DNA from: Sulfurimonas sp.
GTDB lineage: Bacteria > Campylobacterota > Campylobacteria > Campylobacterales > Sulfurimonadaceae
Length of the DNA: 6,607 nt
Direction of reading: 5' to 3'
NCBI GenBank assembly: GCA_002733945.2
Contig: NVXO02000003.1
Coordinates: 181,236-187,842 of the forward strand
The notes under the pieces are model-generated. The model searched no databases and had not been told where the DNA came from. It saw only the letters and a list, made by a program, of their open reading frames with translations. Below, piece after piece: positions 1-6,607 of the stretch. The first letter of the stretch is position 1. Each line of letters opens with the position of its first letter. Made by a program: the position numbers and the translations under genes.

Positions 1-102
1 TTTTTTAAATTATACTTATTTATCCAGTATTATTTAATTATTTTAAGTACATTAAAAATTTATATATTTTTTTAGCTAGAATTAGGGTATTAATAAATAT
101 TT
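1..102 (+). promoter_or_regulatory. AT-rich leader and possible promoter of the transporter-kinase gene
   Basis: No coding region is supported here; the stretch is dominated by A and T. The best -10-like hexamer is TAGAAT at 77-82, preceded by a T-run at 67-73 and A/T tracts. This fits the Campylobacterota style of sigma-70 promoter, in which the -10 box is conserved and the -35 region is only a T-rich periodic signal. Transcription would then start near 89, leaving a leader of about 14 nt before the ATG at 103. AGGG at 84-87 is the only Shine-Dalgarno-like string and sits too far (15 nt) from that ATG to be convincing. A short palindrome (TTTTAA at 41-46, TTAAAA at 52-57) is within what such composition gives by chance. 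This is a motif reading only. Confidence 0.3.
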
Positions 103-3100
103 ATGGATATATATAAACAAAATAAATTCAAGTCGTCGAAAATACAACGATTTCGTTGCTAATGAAACAATAGAAGATTATTCACTTCGGTATGCACCAA
201 AATCTTTTAGAAATTTTTCAGAATTAACTATAGTAAACACTGCTCTTGGCAGCATATCTTTTTTAGCCTTAGAAGCTATAGGTGCATCAATAGCTATAAG
301 CTATGGTTCCTATACTGCCATTTGGGCTATTCTTACTGCTGCTATTATTATATTTTTAACAGCAATTCCTATTAGTTATCATGCAGCCAGATATAATATT
401 GATATAGATTTAATTACAAGAAGTGCAGGTTTTGGATATATAGGTTCGACTATAACCTCTTTAATTTATGCCTCTTTTAGTTTTATATTTTTCGCTCTTG
501 AAGCAGCCATTATGGCTCAGGCTCTCGAACTTTACTTTGGACTTCCTCTATATCTAGGATACTTACTCAGTTCTATTATCATTATTCCACTAGTATTTTA
601 TGGAATCACTTTTATAAATAAATTACAGTTATGGACACAGCTGATTTGGGTTATTATGATGATTGCTCCCTTTATCGCTATCTATCTCAAAGAGCCAAAC
701 GCCATACATTCTTTTTTAAGTTTTAAGGGAAATATTTCAAATACTGCAGACTTTAACATGTACTATTTTGGGTTTGCATTAGGAATCTCACTCGCTTTAA
801 TAGGTCAAATTGGTGAACAAGTTGATTATCTACGTTTTATGCCAACACTACATAAGGGTAATAAGCGTAAATGGTGGACAGCAGTGCTTATGGCTGGTCC
901 AGGTTGGATTATCATTGGTGCAGCTAAACAACTTGGAGGTATATTCCTTGGGGGTGTTGTTTTACTTACTGGACTATCTATTAGTGAAGCAAAAACACCT
1001 ATAGAGATGTATAATGTAGGATATCAATACATATTTGATAACCCAAGTACTTCTCTACTCTTAGCTACTTTTTTTGTAATAGTCTCACAAATTAAGATAA
1101 ATGTGACAAATGCTTATGCCGGTTCACTGGCTTGGTCAAACTTCTTTTCTCGTGTGACTCACTCTCATCCGGGTAGAGTCGTTTGGATGGTTTTTAACAT
1201 AGGGATTGCTCTTTTACTTATGGAACTTGGAGTATTTGATGCACTAGAAAATGTTCTTGGACTTTACTCAAACATAGCGATTGCTTGGATTAGTGCAGTT
1301 ACTGCTGACTTGCTTATAAACAAACCCTTAGGATTGAGTCCAAAGATTATAGAGTTTAAGCGTGCACATCTTTATAATATCAATCCTGTAGGTATCGGTA
1401 GCATGGGTTTTGCTTCTGTAGTTTCCATACTCTCCTTTATGGGTTATTTCGGAGCATATGCACAGAGTTACTCTTCAATCATAGCAATGTGTCTAGCATT
1501 TGTTCTCTCTCCTTTTATAGCTTGGGCTACAAAAGGTAAGTACTATATAGCTCGAGAAAATGATTTGCATCTAAACAATGTATCTCAAGAGATATTTTTA
1601 TGTGAAATATGTATGCATAAATACGAAAAACCGGATATGACATTTTGCCCATTGCACAGTACAAATATCTGTTCTTTTTGCTGCTCTTTAGACTCTTTGT
1701 GTCATGACTCCTGTAAGGCAGATACCAAAGGTGAACTCTTAATAATTATAGGAGAGGCTTTAAGTAAACTTACATATAGATATATTTCTCAAATGGCTGC
1801 TATACGCTTATTTAAGTTTTTTATTATCTCATCTATCATGCTGTTTATTATGTTTATTGCAGCGTGGATGGTTCAAAGTTCATATATAGCTGGTTTAGAT
1901 ACTCATACACAAAATACTATAGAAGATGCGTTTACAACTTTTTACTTTGTAATATCAATATTAATTTGTATATTGGTCTGGTGGATCTTACTCTCTCATG
2001 AAAATAGAGAGCTCGCAGAAAAAGAGCTTGAAGAAAAAGAGCTTGAAGAACGTAATGTAGAGCTGAGTGCACAAAAAGAGTTATATGATTTAGTTTTTGA
2101 AAACTCTACCTATGCAATATGCATACTTGATTTAGAGAAAATGAGTATAGCTACTTGTAACAGGAAAGCAGTTGAGATGATGGAGTACAAATCTAAAAGT
2201 GAAATTTCAGGTATTAACCCCACTATATTATCTCCAGAATTTCAACATAATGGAAGAAGAAGTGAAGAGTTAGTAAAAGAGTATATTGCTTTAGCTGTAA
2301 AAAATACAAGTTTTTCTTTTGAATGGATACATACAACAAAAACTAACCGTAACTTTTGGGTATATATTATACTTACACATATATTAATCAAAGGTAAATC
2401 TTATATTCATGCATCATTACACAATATTGATGCTAAAAAAGAGATAGAGCTCAATCTAAAAAACCAGAACCTTATATTAGAGGAGTCTCAACGATTAGCA
2501 CATATTGGTAGCTGGAAATTAAATCTACAATCTGAAAAACTCTCTTGGTCTGATGAAGTTTATAGAATTTTTGAAATAGATAAAGAGACTATACTCTCTT
2601 ATGAGTTGTTTTTAGATTCTATACATCCAGAAGATAGAGACTTAGTAAAAAAAGCATATGAAAAGTCTTTATCTACACAAAAAAGATATGCAATTGCACA
2701 TAGGTTAGTTATGAAAGATGGACGCATCAAGTATGTCTCTGAACAATGTGAAACTACATTCGATTATAATAATGAGCCATTAATATCAATAGGAACTATA
2801 CAAGACATTACAGCTCAAAAGGAGATAGAAATCCAACTCCTGCAAAATCAAGCTATACTACTGCAACAAGCTAGACTTGCATCTACTGGAGAAATGATTG
2901 GTAATATTTCTCATCAATGGAGACAGCCACTCAATACGCTTGGTCTGCTTATTCAAAAATTAAATATGTATTATGAACGGGATATTTTAGATGCAGATAA
3001 AATGAAAACTACTATGCAAAAGAGCATGGCACTTATAGAGGGTATGTCAACGACTATTGATGACTTTTGTGACTTTTTTACTCCAGAAAAAGGAAAAGAA

Positions 3101-3550
3101 ATATTTTTTATAGAAGAGGGGATACAAAAAGCATATTCTATTATTGAAGCAAGTTTACAAAATAATTCTATAAAATATACTTTGGATATGAAGGATACAT
3201 CAATTAAAATCGAGGGTTACATTAACGAGTTTTCTCAAGTAATAGTAAATATACTCAAGAATTCTCAAGATGCACTTATAGATAATAAAATATCCAATGC
3301 TTATATTAATGTACGAGTCTATCAGAATAAGAAAAATATTATAATAGAAATTTCAGATAATGCAGGTGGTATTGATGAAGCAGTTATTGCTAAAATATTT
3401 GAACTGTATTTTACTACAAAAAAAGAGGGTAAAGGTACAGGGCTATATATGTCTAAAATAATAATTGAAGAACACCATAAAGGAGAACTTTCAGTGAAAA
3501 ACAGAGGGGGTAGTGCTTGTTTTAAAATACAACTTCCAATTTTTCTTTAG
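103..3550 (+). CDS. NCS1-like transporter / Cys-rich linker / PAS-PAS / sensor histidine kinase fusion, with N-terminal frameshift
   Basis: This is a membrane sensor kinase whose input module is a whole transporter domain. Residue numbers follow the reconstructed 1148-aa protein (ATG at 103, one base skipped at 139-142). Residues ~20-490 form a hydrophobic multi-span domain resembling the purine-cytosine permease (NCS1) family, with a conserved-looking APKSFR entry and many Gly-rich helices. Residues 500-537 hold eight cysteines. Membrane helices follow at ~570-592 and ~612-632, then a charged coiled coil (~634-658), PAS1 (~660-783) and PAS2 (~795-911). The kinase has the H-box at His937 (ISHQWRQPLN), N-box N1049/N1053, G1 box DNAGG at 1085-1089, an F-box and the G2 box GKGTG at 1109-1113, so it appears catalytically complete. 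No receiver or HPt domain is fused. Transporter-kinase fusions such as CbrA (an SLC5 domain) set the precedent; the solute here is unknown. The conserved frame is open from 86 but has no ATG, GTG or TTG before 512, whereas ATG 103 lies one frame away; hence a frameshifted start is preferred over a start at 512 within a membrane helix. Confidence 0.85.
139..142 (+). other. Probable one-base frameshift site (AAAA) in the transporter-kinase gene
   Basis: Reading from ATG 103 gives 19 codons and then TAA at 160-162. The first 13 residues (MDIYKQNKFKSSK) join smoothly to the long frame if the A-run counts as three bases instead of four. The continuation is then YNDFVANETIEDY and runs into the transporter domain. 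The long frame itself starts after TAG at 83-85 and contains no usable start codon until 512. One surplus base is therefore the simplest explanation, although any +1-equivalent indel between about 120 and 145 would do. It may be a real mutation, a base-calling error, or much less likely recoding: the A-site codon after the run is ATA, neither a stop nor a classic +1 slip signal. Confidence 0.75.
1601..1714 (+). other. Eight-cysteine module between transporter and kinase halves
   Basis: Within the fusion protein, residues 500-537 contain cysteines at 500, 503, 515, 523, 526, 527, 533 and 537, with recognisable pieces CEIC, FCP and ICSFCCSLD and a closing CHDSC. Spacing is CxxC-x11-C-x7-CxxCC-x5-C-x3-C. 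The module follows the last predicted transporter helix and precedes the next membrane pair, so it is probably cytoplasmic. From memory, similar CSLCCSLD-type clusters occur in other proteobacterial kinases with this transporter domain, so it appears to be a family feature and not chance. Binding of zinc, or a redox or iron-sulfur role, is plausible from cysteine density but unproven. Confidence 0.7.
2021..2050 (+). repeat. Perfect 15-bp tandem duplication in the pre-PAS helix
   Basis: The unit AAAGAGCTTGAAGAA occurs twice back to back (2021-2035 and 2036-2050), in frame, giving KELEE twice at residues 640-649. It lies in the charged helix that joins the last membrane segment to the first PAS domain. 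Because it adds five residues, gaining or losing a copy would keep the reading frame but change the helical register between membrane and PAS. Copy identity is exact at the DNA level, which suggests a recent duplication. Confidence 0.85.
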
Positions 3551-3553
3551 TCT

Positions 3554-4420
3554 CTAAAAATCAAATATATCATCTAAGTCAAAATTTTCTTCACAGGCAG
3601 TGGGTGCTATAATCTGTAAAATAGTCTTATAATCTACTTTAATAGAATTGTTCATAAAGTTTAAGTCTGCACCACCTTGTATGAACAGTGTTTTTAACCA
3701 CCTGTCTATATTACCTATAAAACCGTACACTAGTCCAAACTCATCTGTATCTAAAAGAAGAAATCTATCCTTATCAGTATTTAATAAGTTGAGAAAATTA
3801 TTTCAAGTTGCTGTTACACTTTGAATTTCATCATAATATCGCAGTGTAAAACAGAAGAGAGAAAAAGAAGACCGGAGTTTTATAAAGTAATGCTCGTTTA
3901 TAGAATGTTTATGAATTTGATAATTTATCTCTTGTATATCATCATTGAGACTTATAAGTTCTTGAATGTCATCCTCAGCTATGAAAGTATAAGGTTCAAT
4001 ACATTTAATAACAGGAGCTTTTTTCACTGAGTTTAGAAGCTCTTTTTCTCTTTTTATGTCTGCTGTAACTTGTTCTTGTTTTTGAAGCTCATAGTTTTTC
4101 TTTGGTAGTTTAATACTGATTTTATTTTTTTGATAGATAAATTCAGTAGATGTGTTTTATAAATATGCTTCAAAAAGTACTGATACTTTCTGGTTCTATA
4201 GGGTAAAGTAGAAGTTTTCTATATTCTCTTCTAAGATAATTTCAAAAAAATGTGCCTTAACACTTGACATATAGCTGAGTGCAAAGTTATAAAAACTCGA
4301 TACAAAGTTGTGTAGTGAGTCGTGCGATGAATCTTGTGTAGATGTGATGTAGTCCCAAAACTGGTTGAGGTATTCTTCTGCACTTATAGATATTACATAC
4401 TTAATACTAAAGATGTTCAT
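3554..4420 (-). pseudogene. Degraded gene of unknown family, one frame with three internal stop codons
   Basis: The family is not recognised. Read on the minus strand from ATG 4418-4420 to TAG 3554-3556, a single frame is protein-like throughout but broken by TAG (4196-4198), TAA (4157-4159) and TGA (3803-3805). Pieces of 74, 12, 117 and 82 residues result; the intact protein would be about 288 aa. No frame change is needed, so the damage is by point substitution. TAG would be one base from TGG in the context FYFTL-stop-NQKV. The predicted product is soluble and mostly helical. It has a charged Lys/Glu-rich middle, an acidic stretch (EPYTFIAEDDIQEL), an aromatic helix (LRSSFSLFCFTLRYYDEI), a segment FGLVYGFIGNIDRWLKTLF, and an acidic tail ending DLDDIFDF. 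It starts 68 bp after the end of the cyclic-di-GMP gene on the same strand, so it was probably co-transcribed with it. No good Shine-Dalgarno precedes ATG 4420; the frame is open upstream to TAA 4478-4480, so the original start may lie there. Confidence 0.75.
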
Positions 4421-4487
4421 ATCACCATTATCATAGAGGTTTATCGTTTTTCTGTGTGTTCTTAAATTGGGTACTTTTTATTGTATG
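4421..4487 (-). other. 67-bp spacer, no terminator seen; possible lost upstream start of the degraded gene
   Basis: Between the stop of the EAL/GGDDF gene and the ATG of the degraded gene there is no hairpin followed by a U-run, which favours read-through transcription. The degraded gene's frame continues upstream through INLYDNGD directly before the ATG. This segment looks coding, and the codon ACG at 4445-4447 (minus strand) would be ATG with one substitution. If so, the original protein was nine residues longer and its start is also mutated. This is only suggestive, because no clear Shine-Dalgarno precedes ACG either. Confidence 0.3.
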
Positions 4488-6242
4488 TTACATAATACTA
4501 CTGATAGCAATATGCAGTGGTTCTGATTTTGCAACTTTTTTTTGAATGGCCAAAATATCGCTTATTTTATTTAAAAAGATATTACTATGTTTGTGTTGGG
4601 TTATTATAATAGAAGCACTGACAGTTAGTAAAGGGTACTTTTTTAGCTCACCTTCTCTACTTTTTGCTAAGATATAAGTATTTTGTTTATCTTTAGCAGT
4701 GTAAAACTCTTGTACATCAGTACAAAAGATAGTGATGACTTCGCAAATGTACTTTAAAGATGTATGGAAATCTTCATAAATTATACTTGCAACAAAAAAG
4801 TCATCACCACCTATATGTGCTTTAAAAAATCCAGAAGGAAGGTTTTTTCTGATAATATCAGCAAAGAGTTGTATTACTCTATCTCCATTGCGAAAACCAT
4901 AGACATCATTAAATGCTTTAAAGTTATCTAAGTCAAAGTAGCATAACATATGAGAGTCATTGTCTACATTTACATGGGATATATACTTTTGAATCATTCT
5001 ATTTCCAGGTAGTTTAGTAAGTGGATTCTGGTCACGAGCAATAATAAGGTTCTCCTCATTCATTATACTAATAATGGCTCTAGCAGATAAAAAGCCAAGG
5101 TAAGCAGAGTCCTTAGTTATAATAATTCCTGCTGACTGGGGGTTGTTAGAAAAAAGTTCAATGATAGTCTCTAAACTACTGTTTATATCACTATGAGCAC
5201 AAGAGGTGATAAGGTTTTTTAGTTTTGATTTTTCTGATGTATTGTTTCGTAATAGGGAAATTCCATAAGGGGAATATAGGTATTCTTTAATCTGGTTTTC
5301 GTAAAATACACCAAGAGGTTCATTAAGAACATTAAGTACTGGAGCAATTTGGATATTTTTATTTTTTTTAAAGTACTCTACTACTTCTTTCATGCTCTGT
5401 TGTTTATATAGTGGTTGTATATTTTGTATAAATTTTTCTAATTTGGAGTTATCTGTTGTATTTCGTTTAGAGTGTTTTAAAATAGTAACTATATTTTGAT
5501 ACACATCCCTTATATCCTTAGTCTTCTGTGTTGGATACTGTACAAGATACCCTTGAACAAGGTGGCACCCTATCTCTTTACATGTGAGTAGTTCTCCTTC
5601 TGTCTCTACACCTTCAGCAACTACCTGAATCCCAAGTTGAATGGAGAGGTTTGTTATACTTCTCAGCATAAGTTGTTTTTTTATATCTTTATCAATATTT
5701 TGTAAAAAGTATCTATCTATTTTAATTATATCTGGAGTAGAGTCAAAAAGAAGTTTATATCCGGAGTACCCTACACCAAAGTCATCTATCGCGATAGAAA
5801 AGTTTTCGCTTTTATAGTGTGTAATGATTTTTTCGATAGTAGTATCACCAGAAATTTCATGGCGTTCAGATATTTCAAAACATATATTCTCTTTTTTGAT
5901 ACCTAGCTTTTTTAGTATAGCATTGGTATTTCCAACTTTAAAATCGGGCATAGACAGTAGCCTGTTATCAAGGTTGTAAAAGAGTTTTATAGTCTCATAA
6001 TTTTTAATTTTTGTAAACTTTTTAAAAGTTTTTTCTCTGAGTGCCAAGTCAAAAGAGTATAAAACCCCTTCTTTATAAGCCGTGTCAAAAAGTTCAAAGA
6101 TAGACTTGAAACCTACATCTCTAAAATTACGAAGTAAGGCTTCAACAGCATATGTTTTAGCCGTATGTATATTTAAAATCGGCTGAAAAGCTATGTCTAG
6201 TAGTTCTAACTTCTGTGCCCATTCATATGTTAAATCATTCAT
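4488..6242 (-). CDS. EAL - CBS-like - GGDDF cyclic-di-GMP signalling protein
   Basis: This 584-aa soluble protein has no membrane segment or signal peptide. Residues ~12-245 form an EAL phosphodiesterase domain. Every catalytic position expected from RocR-type enzymes can be placed by spacing: E34 (in EALLR), N90, E123 and E126 (FEISE), D153-D154 (DDFG), K174 (IKID), E210 (AEGVE) and Q230 (VQGY). Hydrolysis of cyclic-di-GMP to pGpG is therefore likely. Residues ~265-395 resemble a pair of CBS domains, which usually bind adenine nucleotides. Residues ~400-584 form a GGDEF-type domain with FDLDNFK at 436-442, N445 and D454. Its signature is GGDDF at 478-482, with Asp replacing the usual metal-binding Glu, and no RxxD inhibitory site lies upstream. 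Cyclase activity is uncertain; the domain may instead sense GTP and tune the EAL half. The order EAL first, GGDEF last is the reverse of most composite proteins. ATG 6242 is placed just before the EAL fold, though no Shine-Dalgarno precedes it. The gene lies 44 bp after a sensor kinase gene. Confidence 0.92.
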   Translation of the reverse strand: MNDLTYEWAQKLELLDIAFQPILNIHTAKTYAVEALLRNFRDVGFKSIFELFDTAYKEGVLYSFDLALREKTFKKFTKIKNYETIKLFYNLDNRLLSMPDFKVGNTNAILKKLGIKKENICFEISERHEISGDTTIEKIITHYKSENFSIAIDDFGVGYSGYKLLFDSTPDIIKIDRYFLQNIDKDIKKQLMLRSITNLSIQLGIQVVAEGVETEGELLTCKEIGCHLVQGYLVQYPTQKTKDIRDVYQNIVTILKHSKRNTTDNSKLEKFIQNIQPLYKQQSMKEVVEYFKKNKNIQIAPVLNVLNEPLGVFYENQIKEYLYSPYGISLLRNNTSEKSKLKNLITSCAHSDINSSLETIIELFSNNPQSAGIIITKDSAYLGFLSARAIISIMNEENLIIARDQNPLTKLPGNRMIQKYISHVNVDNDSHMLCYFDLDNFKAFNDVYGFRNGDRVIQLFADIIRKNLPSGFFKAHIGGDDFFVASIIYEDFHTSLKYICEVITIFCTDVQEFYTAKDKQNTYILAKSREGELKKYPLLTVSASIIITQHKHSNIFLNKISDILAIQKKVAKSEPLHIAISSIM

Positions 6243-6266
6243 ATAAGAATTGTATAAAATTCTTAT
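6243..6266. repeat. Perfect 9-bp inverted repeat abutting the EAL/GGDDF start codon
   Basis: ATAAGAATT (6243-6251) and AATTCTTAT (6258-6266) are exact reverse complements around a 6-nt spacer. The element ends directly against the start codon of the EAL/GGDDF gene and fills the place where a ribosome binding site should be; no AGGAG-like string is present. It could be an operator, or an RNA hairpin that limits initiation. On the minus strand a TATACA hexamer (6251-6256 on the plus strand) overlaps the spacer and could be a weak -10 box giving a nearly leaderless transcript. With one GC pair per arm, the hairpin would be weak as a terminator. Confidence 0.6.
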
Positions 6267-6283
6267 TACAAGATTGTTACAAG
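6262..6283. promoter_or_regulatory. Two adjacent 11-bp direct repeats, candidate OmpR/PhoB-type regulator site
   Basis: On the plus strand CTTATTACAAG (6262-6272) is followed without a gap by ATTGTTACAAG (6273-6283), with 9 of 11 positions identical. On the coding (minus) strand these read as two CTTGTAA boxes 11 bp apart. Tandem direct repeats of about one helical turn are the usual target layout of OmpR/PhoB-family response regulators. The gene just upstream encodes a sensor kinase of the class normally paired with such a regulator. The site lies in the 44-bp gap before the EAL/GGDDF gene and overlaps the inverted repeat at its lower end. Function is inferred from layout only. Confidence 0.4.
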
Positions 6284-6286
6284 GAC

Positions 6287-6607
6287 TTAAAAGCGGACAC
6301 TAAAAGTAGAGCCTTCATTTTCTTGACTCTGTATATCAAGTGAGAAGTTATGTAGTGTTAATATATTACTGACTATAAAGAGTCCTAATCCAAGAGAGTT
6401 GTTCCATGTGTTTTCATTCACTCTATAAAATTTATTTGTAATATTAGTTAGGTTTTGAGATGAGATGCCTATCCCCGTGTCAACAACATTAAAATACTCT
6501 TTAGTATAAGTCACAAGGACTTCATCTTCTGAGTACTTAAAAGCATTCTCTATTAGATTTGTTATGACAACACTAAAGAGTGAAGCATCCCCTTTGATAG
6601 TTATATC
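6287..6607 (-). CDS. Sensor histidine kinase, C-terminal ATPase end (partial, runs off the window)
   Basis: The last 106 residues of a two-component sensor kinase are present and in frame to the window edge; the gene continues beyond 6607, so no start is assigned. A GTG at 6512-6514 is internal and should not be taken as the start, because the conserved N-box lies upstream of it. The ATP-binding (HATPase_c) motifs are in order: N-box TNLIENAFKYS (about 6530-6562), G1 box DTGIGI, F-box-like FYRV, and G2 box GLGLFIV. The end, EGSTFSVRF, is typical of these domains. The N-box and G2 box resemble EnvZ/PhoR-type kinases that pair with OmpR-family regulators. Sensor and phosphoacceptor regions are outside the window. 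Its stop is 44 bp before the EAL/GGDDF gene on the same strand, so the two are probably one transcription unit. Confidence 0.9.
   Translation of the reverse strand, partial: DITIKGDASLFSVVITNLIENAFKYSEDEVLVTYTKEYFNVVDTGIGISSQNLTNITNKFYRVNENTWNNSLGLGLFIVSNILTLHNFSLDIQSQENEGSTFSVRF

Noticed and set aside
41..73. TTTTAA-TTAAAA palindrome followed by a T-run as a terminator of an upstream gene
   Set aside because: The stem has no GC pairs and the surrounding composition makes such matches expected by chance.
139..142. Programmed +1 ribosomal frameshift as the explanation of the split N-terminus
   Set aside because: Only four A's, no stop or rare-codon pause signal directly after them, and no obvious stimulatory structure; an indel or read error is simpler.
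512..514. ATG as the start of the transporter-kinase gene
   Set aside because: The same frame is strongly coding for at least 120 residues upstream with transporter-like sequence, and 512 falls inside a membrane helix without a ribosome binding site.
810..1004. Small plus-strand ORF of 64 codons
   Set aside because: It lies entirely within the transporter coding sequence in another frame and has no protein-like features; it is a shadow.
3546..3558. TTTAG / CTAAA hairpin as a bidirectional terminator
   Set aside because: Five pairs with one GC and a 3-nt loop, created by two TAG stop codons facing each other; too weak and likely coincidental.
3821..4030. Plus-strand ORF of 69 codons opposite the degraded gene
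   Set aside because: Low-complexity product; the opposite strand has the coherent frame that runs on beyond both ends of this ORF.
3803..4198. Stop-codon readthrough, selenocysteine or codon reassignment in the degraded gene
   Set aside because: All three stop codons occur in one frame, while neighbouring genes end normally with TAG and TAA; no selenocysteine-type hairpin was recognised after the TGA.
6512..6514. GTG as the start of a short ATPase-only protein
   Set aside because: The conserved N-box of the kinase is in frame upstream and the reading frame stays open to the window edge, so this is an internal codon of a truncated view.

Overview
The window looks like accessory, signal-transduction DNA from an AT-rich member of the Campylobacterota (Sulfurimonas/Sulfurospirillum/Arcobacter-like). 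That assignment is an inference from strong A/T codon bias, kinase H-boxes of the HQWRQPLN type that are very common in that phylum, short intergenic gaps, and the mix of sensor kinases and cyclic-di-GMP proteins. No rRNA, tRNA, CRISPR array, insertion sequence or phage gene is visible.

Layout. Positions 1-102 are a very AT-rich leader. Positions 103-3550 (+) hold one very large gene: a purine/cytosine-permease-like (NCS1-type) membrane transporter fused through an eight-cysteine module and two extra membrane helices to two PAS domains and a histidine kinase. Its conserved N-terminus is only readable if a one-base shift at a run of four A's (139-142) is allowed. The first in-frame ATG of the long frame (512) lies inside the membrane domain, so a plain ORF call loses about 136 residues. 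The minus strand carries the other genes, read right to left. First is the C-terminal end of a sensor histidine kinase (6287-6607, cut by the window edge). Then comes a 44-bp gap packed with repeats, and then an EAL-CBS-like-GGDDF cyclic-di-GMP protein (4488-6242). Last is a degraded gene of unknown family (3554-4420) that stays in a single frame but is interrupted by three different stop codons (TAG, TAA, TGA). It converges on the transporter-kinase gene, with only 3 bp between the two stop codons.

How the pieces may work together (inference). The right-hand kinase and the EAL/GGDDF protein look like one transcription unit in which an OmpR-type two-component system, whose regulator would lie outside the window, is coupled to cyclic-di-GMP turnover. 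The gap between them carries two 11-bp direct repeats of the kind OmpR/PhoB regulators bind. The transporter-kinase is a separate unit, probably sensing uptake or presence of a nucleobase-like or related solute. It has no receiver domain and no adjacent response regulator here, so its partner is elsewhere.

The most notable points are the transporter/Cys-cluster/PAS/kinase fusion, its probable frameshift, and the neighbouring gene with three clean nonsense codons. Two damaged genes side by side suggest either local gene decay or sequence errors.
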